Of a stretch of DNA of 64,000 nucleotides, positions 44,932-53,954 are shown piece by piece (positions within the stretch are counted from its first letter, which is position 1; each line of letters begins with the position of its first letter). The notes beneath the pieces are model-generated. The model did not search any database. It was not told the origin of the DNA and saw only the letters and a program-made list of their open reading frames with translations. Both the position numbers and the translations under genes were made by a program. Where the stretch lies: positions 186,001 through 250,000 of the forward strand of contig CAWDLN010000006.1 of assembly GCA_963803115.1 (NCBI GenBank). Direction: 5' to 3'. Origin of the DNA: DATBGZ01 sp963803115 (GTDB lineage Bacteria > Actinomycetota > Actinomycetes > Mycobacteriales > Micromonosporaceae).

Positions 44932-45784
44932 TCAGGCGGGGTAGACCTCGGCGACGACTCGGTTGGCGTCGGCCGGATTAGGGTCGACGCGGCTCCACTT
45001 ACCGCTGTCCGCGGTCCAAATCTGGTCGTCGAAGCGGACGGAGGCAACGTTGCGGTCGGCCGAGTGGGCGACCAGCCAATGGGCGTACTGCCAGCCGGCC
45101 CGGTCGGCCTCGGTGGTCACGACGAGGCCGGCGTCGGAGACCGTACCGACGTGATCGCCCCAGTCGGCCCGCAGACCCGCGCCTGAGCGCCTCCGTCGCG
45201 GCTGGACCTCGGAGCGTCGGCTCGCCGACCCGGGTGCAGGCGACCGCCCCCGCGATGTCGCCGACGAGGGCATCACCCAGCACCTGGGCCTCGACCACCC
45301 ATTCGTCGTAAGCCTCCGGGAATGCGCTGCGCTGAACCGCCTGGGCGGCCTCAGTGATCCGCATTTCCTGCCAGCCTCGCACCCGTGATAGTTGGTTATA
45401 GAAGGCCGCGGCGGCGTATCGCGGGTTGCGGATCTGCTCGGCCGTACCCCACCCCTGGCTGGGCCGTTGCTGGAACAGACCGACCGAATCCCGGTCTCCG
45501 CCATCGAGATTCACCAGCTCCGATTCCTGCAGGGCCGTCGCCAAGGCGATCACCACCGCTCGATCGGGGAGGTCTCGAGTGAGCCCGACCGCGGCGATCG
45601 TCGCCGCGTTGGCCATCTGATCAGCATTGAGATTGATCGATCCATCGTTCGCGCTCACCTGGCAGGCCCGACCGATGGGAATGGGAATCGGCAGTTTGGT
45701 ACCGAAGCGGTGCAGGGTGAGGAAGACGCCGAGGCCGGTGACCAGCACCACGACGACGGCCAGCACCAGCAGCGTCCGGCGCAC
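44932..45784 (-). CDS. Membrane-anchored lysozyme-like protein (frameshifted)
   Basis: GTG 45784 has GGAGGAGGG just upstream. A membrane helix (LLVLAVVVVLVTGLGVFLTL) is followed by a globular domain with NADQMANAATIAAVG, IALATALQESELVN and DRDSVGLFQQRPSQGWG. These resemble transglycosylase folds, with Glu in the catalytic position of ALQES. The frame then breaks at about 45176-45180 (GCGGGTC with one G too many). The next frame supplies GLRADWGDHVGTV, WQYAHWLVAHSADRNVASV and ends VVAEVYPA at 44932. Homologues I recall read straight through, so one base is likely in excess. Repaired length about 283 aa. Activity is not demonstrated. Confidence 0.8.
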
Positions 45785-45826
45785 GATCCCTCCTCCGGTC
45801 ACTTCACCCTACGAGCCGTCGACAAG

Positions 45827-46600
45827 TCAGGGCACCCAGGAAGGATTGCGCTTCTCGGCGAATGCCTGGACCCCTTCCCGGCCTTCGGCCGAGGTGAAGA
45901 AGCGCACGGACGTCGCGGTGAGGTCGGCCAGCTGCTCCCGGATGGGTCGCCCGTCCGAAGGCGTGCGCAGGAGGCCCTTGGTGGCGGCCAGGGCGGCCGG
46001 GGCGCCACGTAACAACGAACCAACGTAGCGATCGACAGTCGTGTCGAGCTGGTCATCCGGTACCGCCGCGGTCACCAGGCCGACCTGGGCGGCGTGCACA
46101 CCATTGAAGGTGTCGCCGGTCAGGAAGAGCCCCGCCGCGGCCCGATGGGCCAACCTGGGAAGCACCGTCGCGGAGATCACGGCCGGGATCACGCCGAGCC
46201 GAACCTCAGTGAACGCGAAGGTGGCGGTGGTTGAGCAGACGGCGATGTCGGCCGCTGCGATCAGCCCGAGGCCGCCGGCTCGGGCCGCCCCACCCACCCT
46301 GGCCACGACCGGTTTTGGGCATTCCCACACCGCGGCTAGCGCGTCGCCCATCCGCCCCGCTGGCACGTCATCGCTGGCGAACGCGGCGGCGGTCTCCTTC
46401 AGATCGGCCCCCGAGCAGAAGACACCGCCGGTGTGGCTGAGCACGATGACGCGGACCGCGTCGTTGGTCGCCGCGCCCTGCAAAGCCGCCAGGAGGTCGG
46501 AGATCAATGCGGAGGAGAGCGCGTTGCGGTTGTGCGGACTGTCCAGTGTCAGCGTCGCCACGCCGTTGGCGACATCAATCCGGACCAAGGTGTCGGCCAT
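45827..46600 (-). CDS. Enoyl-CoA hydratase/isomerase family protein
   Basis: 257 aa, ATG 46600. Crotonase fold: NRNALSSALISDL, HTGGVFCSGADLKE (first oxyanion residue), GGAARAGGLGLIAAADIAV (second). The usual catalytic Glu of GGG(C/E)ELA positions is not obvious, so the enzyme may act on an unusual acyl-CoA. Divergent from hemW, whose start is 44 bp away. Confidence 0.93.
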   Translation of the reverse strand: MADTLVRIDVANGVATLTLDSPHNRNALSSALISDLLAALQGAATNDAVRVIVLSHTGGVFCSGADLKETAAAFASDDVPAGRMGDALAAVWECPKPVVARVGGAARAGGLGLIAAADIAVCSTTATFAFTEVRLGVIPAVISATVLPRLAHRAAAGLFLTGDTFNGVHAAQVGLVTAAVPDDQLDTTVDRYVGSLLRGAPAALAATKGLLRTPSDGRPIREQLADLTATSVRFFTSAEGREGVQAFAEKRNPSWVP

Positions 46601-46643
46601 GGCCGAACGCTACGCGATGACCCCTCGGGGCAGACTGACAGAC

Positions 46644-47859
46644 ATGCCCAGCACGCTGCCCGATGGTGAACCGGCGCCGACCAACGGCGCGCTGCCGGCC
46701 TCGGCGCTGGCGGAGCTCGCGAGCGGTGGGCAGTTCGGCGTCTACGTGCATGTGCCCTTCTGCGCCAGCCGCTGCGGATACTGCGACTTCAACACCTACA
46801 CCGCCACGGAGCTTGGCGGCGGCGGGGCGCAGCAGGCGTACCCGGAGAACCTGCTCGACGAGGTGGCGCTCGCGGCGCGGGTCCTCGATGGCGCGGCACC
46901 GCCGGTAGAGACTGTTTTCGTGGGTGGAGGAACGCCCACACTGCTGGCTCCGGGCGAACTCGGCCGGATTCTCGAGGCCGTCGATCGGACATTCGGCCTC
47001 GCTCCAGGCGCCGAGGTGACGACCGAAGCCAACCCCGAGTCGGTGACACCGGACACGCTCGGTGCGTTACGCCTGGCCGGCTTCAACCGGATCTCGCTGG
47101 GAATGCAGTCGGTAGCCCCGCACGTACTGGCGCTCCTGGAACGGCGGCACACGCCGGGTCGGGCCGCGGCAGCCGCAGTCGAGGCGCGCACGGCGGGATT
47201 TGAGCACATCAATCTCGATCTGATCTACGGCACGCCGGGGGAGCGGCCCGAGGATTTCGCCGCGTCCCTCGACACCGCGATCGCGGCCGGCGTCGACCAC
47301 GTGTCGGCGTATTCGCTGATCGTGGAGGAGGGAACCCGGTTCGCCGCGCGGGTGCGCCGGGGCGAGATCCCGGACACGGATGACGACGCGGCGGCCGACC
47401 GCTATCTCGCCGCGGAGGAGCGGCTCACTGCGGCGGGGTTTGACTGGTACGAGGTCTCCAGCTGGGCTCGATCTCCGGCCGACGCGTGCCGGCACAACCT
47501 GGGCTACTGGCGGGGCGGACACTGGTGGGGCTTCGGCCCAGGCGCGCACAGCCACGTCGGAGGCGTGCGCTGGTGGAACGTCAAGCACCCGTCGGCGTAC
47601 GCGGGCCGGCTCGCGGAGAAGAGTCAGCCCGGCGCACGCCCGCGAGATGCTCACCCCGGACGAGCGGCACACGGAGGACGTCATGTTGCGGCTTCGCCTA
47701 GCCGAGGGTCTCCCGCTCGATGCGTTGGCCGAGCGGGAGCGGACCGCGGCCGATCGCGCGGCAGCCGATGGGCTGCTCATCAACTCGGCCGGGCGCGCGG
47801 TGCTCACTCTGCGCGGCCGACTCCTCGCCGACGCCGTGGTACGCGATCTGCTGGCATGA
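46644..47859 (+). CDS. hemW: Radical SAM HemW (heme chaperone), frameshifted near the end
   Basis: ATG 46644. VYVHVPFCASRCGYCDFNTY holds the cluster cysteines (CxxxCxxC). GGGTPTLL, TEANPESV, RISLGMQSV and INLDLIYGTPGE are HemW/HemN signatures. The first frame runs to RLAEKSQPGA and then becomes nonsense. The second frame gives SPAHAREMLTPDERHTEDV and DGLLINSAGRAVLTLRGRLL to the stop at 47859, the normal HemW end. One extra base lies at about 47617-47624 (GGAGAAGAGTC). Repaired length about 405 aa. HemW transfers heme and lacks coproporphyrinogen oxidase activity in studied cases. Confidence 0.92.
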
Positions 47860-47904
47860 CCGCCGAGGTGTGGGCCCCGGGGTCTGGGGCCCACAAGCCA
47901 CGGC

Positions 47905-48279
47905 CTACTTCACCAGTCGGATGGTGACCGGGTAGGTGTACAGCTGGCCCTCGTTGGCCTTGAGGCCAGCGATGACGCTGAAGACCACGATGACGCCCCA
48001 GCACAGCAGAGGCAGGAAGAACAGGGCGCCGAACGTCATGAACGCGGAGCAGACGGCGATGATCTGGGCCACGATCGCGGCGACGTTCCATGTGATCTGG
48101 AAGTTGAGTGCCTCGACGGCGTGAGCCCGTACGGTTGGGGATTCGCCCCCCTTCACGAGCAGGGCAACCAGCGGGGCGATGAACCCGACGATGATTCCAC
48201 CGAAGTGGGCGATCAGCGCCCAGGTCTTCTCGTCGCTGGTCGCGTAGCCCTGCGGGGCGGGGGGTGTGGGAGCGCCCAT
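47905..48279 (-). CDS. DUF4870 membrane protein
   Basis: 124 aa from ATG 48279, which has AAGGAGGTG at ideal distance; the longer frame to 48540 lacks this. A Pro/Ala-rich N-terminus is followed by WALIAHFGGIIVGFIAPLVALLVKGG and SPTVRAHAVEALNFQITWNV (family signature). Two more helices follow (IVAQIIAVCSAFMTFGALFF and LLCWGVIVVFSVIAGLKANEG). Function unknown; often near stress genes. Confidence 0.9.
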   Translation of the reverse strand: MGAPTPPAPQGYATSDEKTWALIAHFGGIIVGFIAPLVALLVKGGESPTVRAHAVEALNFQITWNVAAIVAQIIAVCSAFMTFGALFFLPLLCWGVIVVFSVIAGLKANEGQLYTYPVTIRLVK

Positions 48280-48533
48280 CGGCGCACCTCCTTGTTCAGG
48301 CCGAGGTTTGGCAGCGGTTTCCTGACGATCCGCTGACGCGGCCGCCATGCGCACACCGTAGGGCCGATGATCGCCTTTTTCTAGGACGTAGCCGTGCGCG
48401 AGGGGGTGGATTTCGCGGCGCGACCGGGGCCTAATCGCCGTAATTGCATCAAATGACACGCATGGTTGCGAGGTCACGGACCGGTACCGATGGCCTATCA
48501 CGGTCATCGCGATCAGGCGCCGGCCGACGTAGA

Positions 48534-48560
48534 CTGGCACTCGCCGCGCACGAGTGCCAG
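48534..48560 (+). promoter_or_regulatory. CIRCE operator of hrcA
   Basis: CTGGCACTC (48534-48542), 9-nt spacer, GAGTGCCAG (48552-48560): a perfect inverted repeat matching the HrcA operator (consensus TTAGCACTC-N9-GAGTGCTAA) apart from the outer bases. TAGACT at 48530-48535 could be the -10 element. It ends 33 bp before the hrcA start, so hrcA represses itself and dnaJ. Confidence 0.93.
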
Positions 48561-48593
48561 GTGCCGTGGTTGTGGGACGAGGACGGTGATCGC

Positions 48594-49617
48594 GTGACGC
48601 TCGACGATCGCAAGCTCGAGGTGTTGCGCGTGATCGTCGAGGACTACGTCGCGACCCAGGAGCCCGTAGGCAGCAAGGCGCTGGTGGAACGGCACAACCT
48701 GAAGGTTTCCTCGGCCACCGTCCGCAACGACATGGCCGTATTGGAGGAAGAGGGCTACCTTCGCCAGCCGCATACCAGCGCCGGGAGGGTCCCGACGGAC
48801 AAGGGCTATCGGCTGTTCGTAGATCGGCTTTCGCGAATCAAGCCCCTTTCGCCCGCCGAGCGCCGCGCGATCGAACGGTTCCTGATCGGCGCGGTCGATC
48901 TCGATGATGTGGTCCATCGCACAGTACGGCTGCTGGCGCAGCTCACCCGCCAGGTGGCGGTCGTGCAGTATCCGAGCCTGTCGCGCAGTCGGGTCCGACA
49001 CCTGGAGCTCGTACCGATCTCCACCACCCGGCTCCTGCTGGTGCTGATCACCGACACCGGTCGCGTGGAACAGCGTCTGGTCGAGCTACCCGCGCCCGTT
49101 GACGATGAGCACGTCAACGACATGCGCCAGAACATCAATGACGCATTGGCTGGCCTGCTGTTCATCGAGACCACGAACCCGATCCAGGACCTGTGCGAGC
49201 AGGCCCGGCCGGAACTGCGCGGTCCACTGACCGCACTTCTCACGGTGCTGCTGGAAACGCTCGACCGAACGACCCGAGGAGCGCATAGCGCTGGCCGGCA
49301 CGGCGAACCTGACCCGTGCCGGTTCCCTCGACTTCTCCGGCACCATTCGGCCGATCCTCGAGGCGCTCGAGGAGGAAGTGATCCTGCTCAAGCTTTTCGG
49401 CCAGGTCGAGCACCGGCCGACGCGGGTGTTCATCGGCGACGAGAACGAGTTCGAAGACCTGCGCGCGACCTCGGTCGTGAGCACGGGCTACGGACCCGGT
49501 AAAACGGTCGTGGGCGGTCTAGGGGTACTGGGGCCGACTCGCATGGACTACCCCGGCACTATCGCAACGGTGCGGGCCGTGGCACGCTACGTCGGCGACG
49601 TGCTTGCACAGAGTTGA
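48594..49617 (+). CDS. hrcA: Heat-shock repressor HrcA (frameshifted)
   Basis: GTG 48594 begins at TLDDRKLEVLRVIVEDYVAT. The winged-helix part covers residues 1-90 (SSATVRNDMAVLEEEGYLRQPHTSAGRVPTD, split here only by normal loops). The first frame ends as HrcA at LLTVLLETL near 49262 and then drifts. The frame from 49267 continues ERPEERIALAGTANLTRAG and ends PGTIATVRAVARYVGDVL at 49617. One extra C in CTCGACCGAAC (49260-49269) explains the break. Repaired length 340 aa, the normal size. The repressor binds CIRCE and needs GroEL for activity. Confidence 0.92.
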
Positions 49618-49664
49618 TGGTCGTCAATCTTTATGGCAAGTAGGAACCAGGGTCAAGCGAGGGC

Positions 49665-50801
49665 ATGAGGACACAGGTGGCCAAGGACTACTACGGCATC
49701 CTGGGGGTACGCCGGGACGCCTCCGCGGACGACATCAAGCGCGCCTACCGGCAGCTCGCTCGGCAGTTCCACCCGGACGTGAACCCGGATCCCGCGGCGC
49801 AGGAGAAGTTCAAGGAGATCAACGCCGCGTACGAGGTGCTCACCGATCCGAAGAAGCGCGAGATCTTCGACCTCGGCGGGGATCCGCTCGGCCCGGGCGG
49901 GGCGGCTGGCGCCGGAGCGGGCCCGTTCGTCGGCTTCCAGGACATCATGGACGCGTTCTTCGGCACCGCCACCGCCCGGGGGCCACGTCCGCGCACCCGT
50001 GCCGGTGCCGACGCGATCCTGCGCCTGGAGCTCGACCTTCACGAGACCGCGTTCGGTGTCGAGGCCCCGATCAGCGTGGACACCGCGGTGGTCTGCCAGA
50101 CCTGCAGCGGCGCCGGTGCGGCGGCCGGCACTCACCCCACGACCTGTGACACCTGCGCCGGTCGCGGTGAGATCCAGTCCGTGCAGCGCACGTTCCTCGG
50201 TCAGGTCGTCTCCGCTCGTCCGTGCCCGGCGTGCCAGGGATACGGGACATTGATCACCCACCCGTGCGCGAAGTGTGGCGGCGACGGACGGACTCGGGCC
50301 CGGCGCAACCTGACCGTCAAGATCCCGGCCGGCGTCGAGGACGGCATGCGCATCCGCCTGGCGCAACAGGGAGAGGTCGGCCCCGGAGGCGGCCCGGCCG
50401 GCGATCTCTATGTGGAGATCCATGAGCGGCCGCACGACATCTTCTCCCGCAAGGGTGACGACCTGCACTGTCGGGTGACGGTACCGATGACGGCCGCGGC
50501 CCTCGGTACCCGGATCACGATCAAGGCGCTGGACTCCGAGGAAACCGTCGACGTGCGTCCCGGTACCCAGCCGGGGGCCTCGCTGCGGATCCGTGGCAAG
50601 GGCGTGCCACACCTTCGCGGCAGTGGCCGCGGGGACCTCCACGTGCACCTCGACGTCCGTACGCCCATCAAGCTGACGTCGGAGGAAGAGCGGATGCTGC
50701 GCGAGTTCGCTCGCACCCGGGGCGAGGAGGTCGCAGAGCTCTCCCGCCAGAAGGGTGGGTTCCTCTCCTTTATGCGCGACGCCTTCAACGGGCAGGCCTA
50801 A
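49665..50801 (+). CDS. dnaJ: Chaperone DnaJ (DnaJ2 type)
   Basis: 378 aa from ATG 49665 (GTG 49677 is an alternative start). The J domain is at 1-75 with HPD at 36-38 (RQFHPDVNPD), then a short Gly-rich region. Four zinc motifs follow: CQTCSGAG, CDTCAGRG, CPACQGYG and CAKCGGDG. The C-terminal substrate domains contain DLYVEIHERPHDIFSRKGDDL. Co-chaperone of DnaK. Downstream of hrcA, as in other actinobacteria, hence under CIRCE control. Confidence 0.97.
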   Translation: MRTQVAKDYYGILGVRRDASADDIKRAYRQLARQFHPDVNPDPAAQEKFKEINAAYEVLTDPKKREIFDLGGDPLGPGGAAGAGAGPFVGFQDIMDAFFGTATARGPRPRTRAGADAILRLELDLHETAFGVEAPISVDTAVVCQTCSGAGAAAGTHPTTCDTCAGRGEIQSVQRTFLGQVVSARPCPACQGYGTLITHPCAKCGGDGRTRARRNLTVKIPAGVEDGMRIRLAQQGEVGPGGGPAGDLYVEIHERPHDIFSRKGDDLHCRVTVPMTAAALGTRITIKALDSEETVDVRPGTQPGASLRIRGKGVPHLRGSGRGDLHVHLDVRTPIKLTSEEERMLREFARTRGEEVAELSRQKGGFLSFMRDAFNGQA

Positions 50802-50804
50802 GTC

Positions 50805-50852
50805 GATCGTGGTACGGAATGGTCGTTATGGCGACAATTCCGTACCACGATC
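50805..50852 (+). terminator. Perfect 16-bp hairpin between dnaJ and rsmE
   Basis: GATCGTGGTACGGAAT (50805-50820) pairs exactly with ATTCCGTACCACGATC (50837-50852); the loop contains GTCG/CGAC and extends the stem. It starts right after the dnaJ stop and ends 16 bp before the rsmE ATG, so it may terminate most hrcA-dnaJ transcripts or stabilise their 3' end. Confidence 0.8.
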
Positions 50853-50868
50853 CAGTGTGGAGGCCAGC

Positions 50869-51579
50869 ATGAGCGATCCGCTCTTCCTCGTCGAGGCCTT
50901 GCCCGAGCGCGATGAGCTCGTCTTGGACGGCCCGGAGGGTCACCACGCCGCCACGGTGCAGCGGCTGCGGGTCGGCGAGTCACTCCTCGTCGGCGACGGG
51001 CGAGGCACTCTGGTACGGGCGACCGTGGCCGCGGTCGGAAAGGGCACGCTGACTCTGCGGCTGGTTGCGCGGACGTTCGAGGAGCCGCCTTCGCCCAGAA
51101 TCGTTGTTGTGCAAGGCATCGCCAAGGGTGACCGGGGCGAGCTGGCCGTGCAGGCGATGACCGAGGTGGGCGTGGACACGATCGTGCCGTGGGCGGCGGC
51201 TCGCTCCGTGGCGCAGTGGAAGTCGGAGCGGTCGCGCCAGCGCTGGGTTGACACCGCTCGCGAGGCCGCCAAGCAGTCTCGCCGCGCCTGGGTGCCCGTC
51301 GTCGAGCCGCCAGCGTCCACAAAGGTCGTGGCTACCCGTTTCCCCGGCGCACTCGTGCTCCACGAGGAGGGCGTGGTTGCGTTGTCTACTGTGGAGCTTC
51401 CCGCTGATGGAGAAATCGTGCTTGTCGTCGGGCCCGAAGGCGGCATCACTCCGGAGGAACAAGGTGCCTTCGAGAGCGCGGGAGCGACGATCGTACGGCT
51501 AGGAACAAACGTCCTTCGCACGTCGACGGCCGGCGTGGCCGCGATCGCGGTCCTGAGCGCCCGGCTTGGGCGCTGGTAG
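50869..51579 (+). CDS. rsmE: 16S rRNA m3U1498 methyltransferase RsmE
   Basis: 236 aa, ATG 50869. The N-terminal PUA-like part (LDGPEGHHAATVQRLRVGESLLVGDG) precedes a SPOUT domain with QGIAKGDRGELAVQAMTEVGVDTI, LVVGPEGGITPEEQ and the knot motif LGTNVLRTSTAGVAAIAVL. It methylates U1498 of assembled 30S subunits. The hrcA-dnaJ-rsmE order is common. Confidence 0.95.
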   Translation: MSDPLFLVEALPERDELVLDGPEGHHAATVQRLRVGESLLVGDGRGTLVRATVAAVGKGTLTLRLVARTFEEPPSPRIVVVQGIAKGDRGELAVQAMTEVGVDTIVPWAAARSVAQWKSERSRQRWVDTAREAAKQSRRAWVPVVEPPASTKVVATRFPGALVLHEEGVVALSTVELPADGEIVLVVGPEGGITPEEQGAFESAGATIVRLGTNVLRTSTAGVAAIAVLSARLGRW

Positions 51580-51632
51580 CGCTACCTGCAGGTGAACCGG
51601 TCCGCGCCGCGCCGGCCCATTACGATGCGCCC

Positions 51633-51980
51633 GTGACCACCGACTGCCTTTTCTGCAAGATCGTCGCGGGCGAGATCCCGTCGACCGTGGTGCATGAGAC
51701 TGACCTGACGCTCGCATTCCGTGACATCAATCCGCAGGCGCCCACTCATGTGGTGGTGATTCCGAAGGCCCACCATGCGGACGCGGCGAGCCTGGGCGAA
51801 GCGGATCCGGCGCTCACGGGCGCGGTGCTCGCCGCCGCTGGCGCGGTGGCCCAGGCCGAAGGGATCGCCGAGTCCGGGTACCGGTTGGTGTTCAACAAGG
51901 GCCGGGGCGCCGGTCAGACGGTCTTCCATGTGCACTGCCATGTGCTGGGCGGTCGCCTGATGACCTGGCCGCCGGGCTGA
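51633..51980 (+). CDS. HIT family nucleotide hydrolase (HinT-like)
   Basis: 115 aa, GTG 51633. CLFCKIVAGEIPSTVVHETD is the Hint start and VFHVHCHVLGG the histidine triad (HxHxHxx). Hydrolyses AMP-lysine and related phosphoramidates. Length and both motifs are standard. The rsmE-hit order is conserved. Confidence 0.95.
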   Translation: MTTDCLFCKIVAGEIPSTVVHETDLTLAFRDINPQAPTHVVVIPKAHHADAASLGEADPALTGAVLAAAGAVAQAEGIAESGYRLVFNKGRGAGQTVFHVHCHVLGGRLMTWPPG

Positions 51981-51987
51981 CGCAGTT

Positions 51988-52398
51988 ATGGCTGACTGGT
52001 CGGGCCCAGGGGTCGTTTCCCTACCGCGCGGTGCGGTCGTGCGCGGCCGGCGCCTCGCGGATGCGGCCAGTCCCGCCGACTTCGCGCTCGTGCTCGCGGC
52101 CGGGCCGACGCCGCCGTGGCCGTACCGGCGGATCCGATGGCCGGATTTCTGGGTGCCACTCGACCGGGCCGACGCCCTGGACGCGTTGCAGGAGGCGCAC
52201 CGGCGAGCCTATGCGGGCGAACGCGTCGAGGTCGCCTGCCACGGGGGAGTCGGTCGTACGGGGACTGCTCTGGCGGCCCTGGCCATTCTGGACGGTCTGA
52301 GTCCCGATGAGGCGGTGCGGTGGGTGCGCTCTGCGTATCGTCACGGTGCCGTCGAAACGCCTTGGCAGCGATGGTGGCTTCGTCGCGTTCTTCGGTAA
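51988..52398 (+). CDS. Dual-specificity/tyrosine phosphatase-like protein
   Basis: 136 aa, ATG 51988. VACHGGVGRTGTALAALA matches the CX5R active site of the DSP/PTP family, with Ala instead of His before the Cys. The upstream FWVPLDRADAL could supply the general acid Asp. Short and single-domain. Lies 7 bp after the HIT gene, so probably cotranscribed. The substrate, protein or small molecule, is unknown. Confidence 0.8.
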   Translation: MADWSGPGVVSLPRGAVVRGRRLADAASPADFALVLAAGPTPPWPYRRIRWPDFWVPLDRADALDALQEAHRRAYAGERVEVACHGGVGRTGTALAALAILDGLSPDEAVRWVRSAYRHGAVETPWQRWWLRRVLR

Positions 52399-52440
52399 AC
52401 TGGTGTCCACATTGGATTTTCACAATACCGAAACTAGTCC

Positions 52441-52469
52441 TTGCGCTACCTGCGGATCGACGATATAGA
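52441..52469 (+). promoter_or_regulatory. Promoter of the HNH gene, probably leaderless
   Basis: TTGCGC (52441-52446) and TATAGA (52464-52469) are separated by 17 bp in an AT-rich patch. A start site 6-8 nt downstream would fall at or next to the ATG at 52478, and no Shine-Dalgarno is seen, so the transcript is predicted to be leaderless. Confidence 0.6.
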
Positions 52470-52477
52470 ATTGGCAC

Positions 52478-53893
52478 ATGCGTACGGGGGACGGATCGCC
52501 GGTCGAGGTTGTCCAGGCCGGGCTGGCCGCGCTCAATGCTGTCGATCCAGTCGATCTGCCCGATACGCAGGTGCACGATGAGATCTTGGCGCTGCTGTCG
52601 TGCGTCAACCAACTGGCGGCCGCGGTGGCGACGCGGATCGGGACCTTTGATGCGCGGGAGCTGTCGCAGGCAGATGCTCTGCGCACCACCCGGACTTGGC
52701 TGGTCGGGTTCGGGCGGATGTCGCAGGGTGCGGCTACGGGCTGGCTGAACCGGGCCCGGCTGCTGCGAGCCCTGCCAGCGTTGGCCGCGGCCGCGAAGGC
52801 CGGCACGGTCTCGTCAGAGCATCTGGCGAACGTCAGGCTGCTGGCGGAGCGGGTCGGCTTGGCCGCGGTGCGTGAGGTCGATGAGGTGTTGGCCGAGGCC
52901 GCCGCCAGCCTGAGCTTGGCCCACATGCAGCGGGCGTGCGAGCGGGTGGCGGCCCACCTCGACCCCGACGGCAAGCCTCCGGACCCGGACGAGGACCTGC
53001 AGCGGCGGGAGGTCACGTTCTCCCGGATGGTTTCGATGCTCTACCTACGGGGCCGGCTCGACCCCGAGGGCGGGGCCGCGCTGATGACCGCGGTTGACGC
53101 CCTGATGCGCCCACCCGCTCCAGGCGATGAGCGAACCGCCGCCCAGCGCCGCGCCGACGCCTTGGTCGAGCTGGCCCGAGGGGCGATCGCCGGCGGCGGT
53201 CTGCCCACCGTCGGCGGGGTACGACCCCACCTCGGCATCCTCATCACCCCGCAAACCCTGCTCGGCGCTGCCGCGGGTGCCGACCACAGCGAGGATCGCC
53301 ACCACGACGGTGGCGAAGACGCCATGAGCAAGGACAGTGCGAGCGCGAGTGGTACTCGGGCCGGCGACGGGCAGCGTTGTGCTGACCCACTGGCGCGGGC
53401 CGGCATCCGGCCGTTGCCGGAGCGGCCCTGGCTCAACTGGATCGGCCAGGTCCAGGCCGAGCTGGCCCAACGGCTGGCCTGCGACGCGATCGTCTGGCGC
53501 GTCGTGCTCGACCCCGCCACCGGACTGCCGCTGGATGTCGGGCGGGAGCATCGGATCGTGCCGGCATGGATCCGCAAGGCCGTGCACGCGCGCGACCGCA
53601 CCTGCCGGTGGCCGGGCTGCGACGTGCCCGCCGAGTGGACCGACTGTCATCACGACGTGCCCTGGTACGTCGGCGGCACGACTGACGTCAAGCGCCTGAT
53701 CAGCCTATGTCGATGGCATCACGGACTCGTCCACGAAGGACGGTGGCGGCTTGAGCTGGACCGCGCCACGGGCGAAGTGAGTGTCATCCGTCCCGACGGT
53801 GCCCCCTACGAACTCGGACCATCCCGACCATGGACGACACCATCTCGACAAGGCCCGTCATCAACCGGTCCGCCGTCATCAGAAGCGGCTTGA
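52478..53893 (+). CDS. HNH endonuclease with DUF222 (13E12-repeat family)
   Basis: 471 aa, ATG 52478. DUF222 covers residues about 20-330 (helical, with EVVQAGLAALNAVD, GRMSQGAATGWLNRARLLRALP and FSRMVSMLYLRGRLDPEGGAAL). The C-terminal HNH domain has RDRTCRWPGCDVPAEWTDCHH, then LISLCRWHHGLVHEG: two Cys pairs for zinc and the catalytic His-His. Many copies of this family occur in actinobacterial genomes and are treated as selfish or mobile-like; no flanking repeats are seen here. Confidence 0.95.
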   Translation: MRTGDGSPVEVVQAGLAALNAVDPVDLPDTQVHDEILALLSCVNQLAAAVATRIGTFDARELSQADALRTTRTWLVGFGRMSQGAATGWLNRARLLRALPALAAAAKAGTVSSEHLANVRLLAERVGLAAVREVDEVLAEAAASLSLAHMQRACERVAAHLDPDGKPPDPDEDLQRREVTFSRMVSMLYLRGRLDPEGGAALMTAVDALMRPPAPGDERTAAQRRADALVELARGAIAGGGLPTVGGVRPHLGILITPQTLLGAAAGADHSEDRHHDGGEDAMSKDSASASGTRAGDGQRCADPLARAGIRPLPERPWLNWIGQVQAELAQRLACDAIVWRVVLDPATGLPLDVGREHRIVPAWIRKAVHARDRTCRWPGCDVPAEWTDCHHDVPWYVGGTTDVKRLISLCRWHHGLVHEGRWRLELDRATGEVSVIRPDGAPYELGPSRPWTTPSRQGPSSTGPPSSEAA

Positions 53894-53954
53894 CAAACGG
53901 CATCGTTGGGTATCCCAGGTGGCGTGCCGGGCGCTTCACGGCGATCATTGGCGG

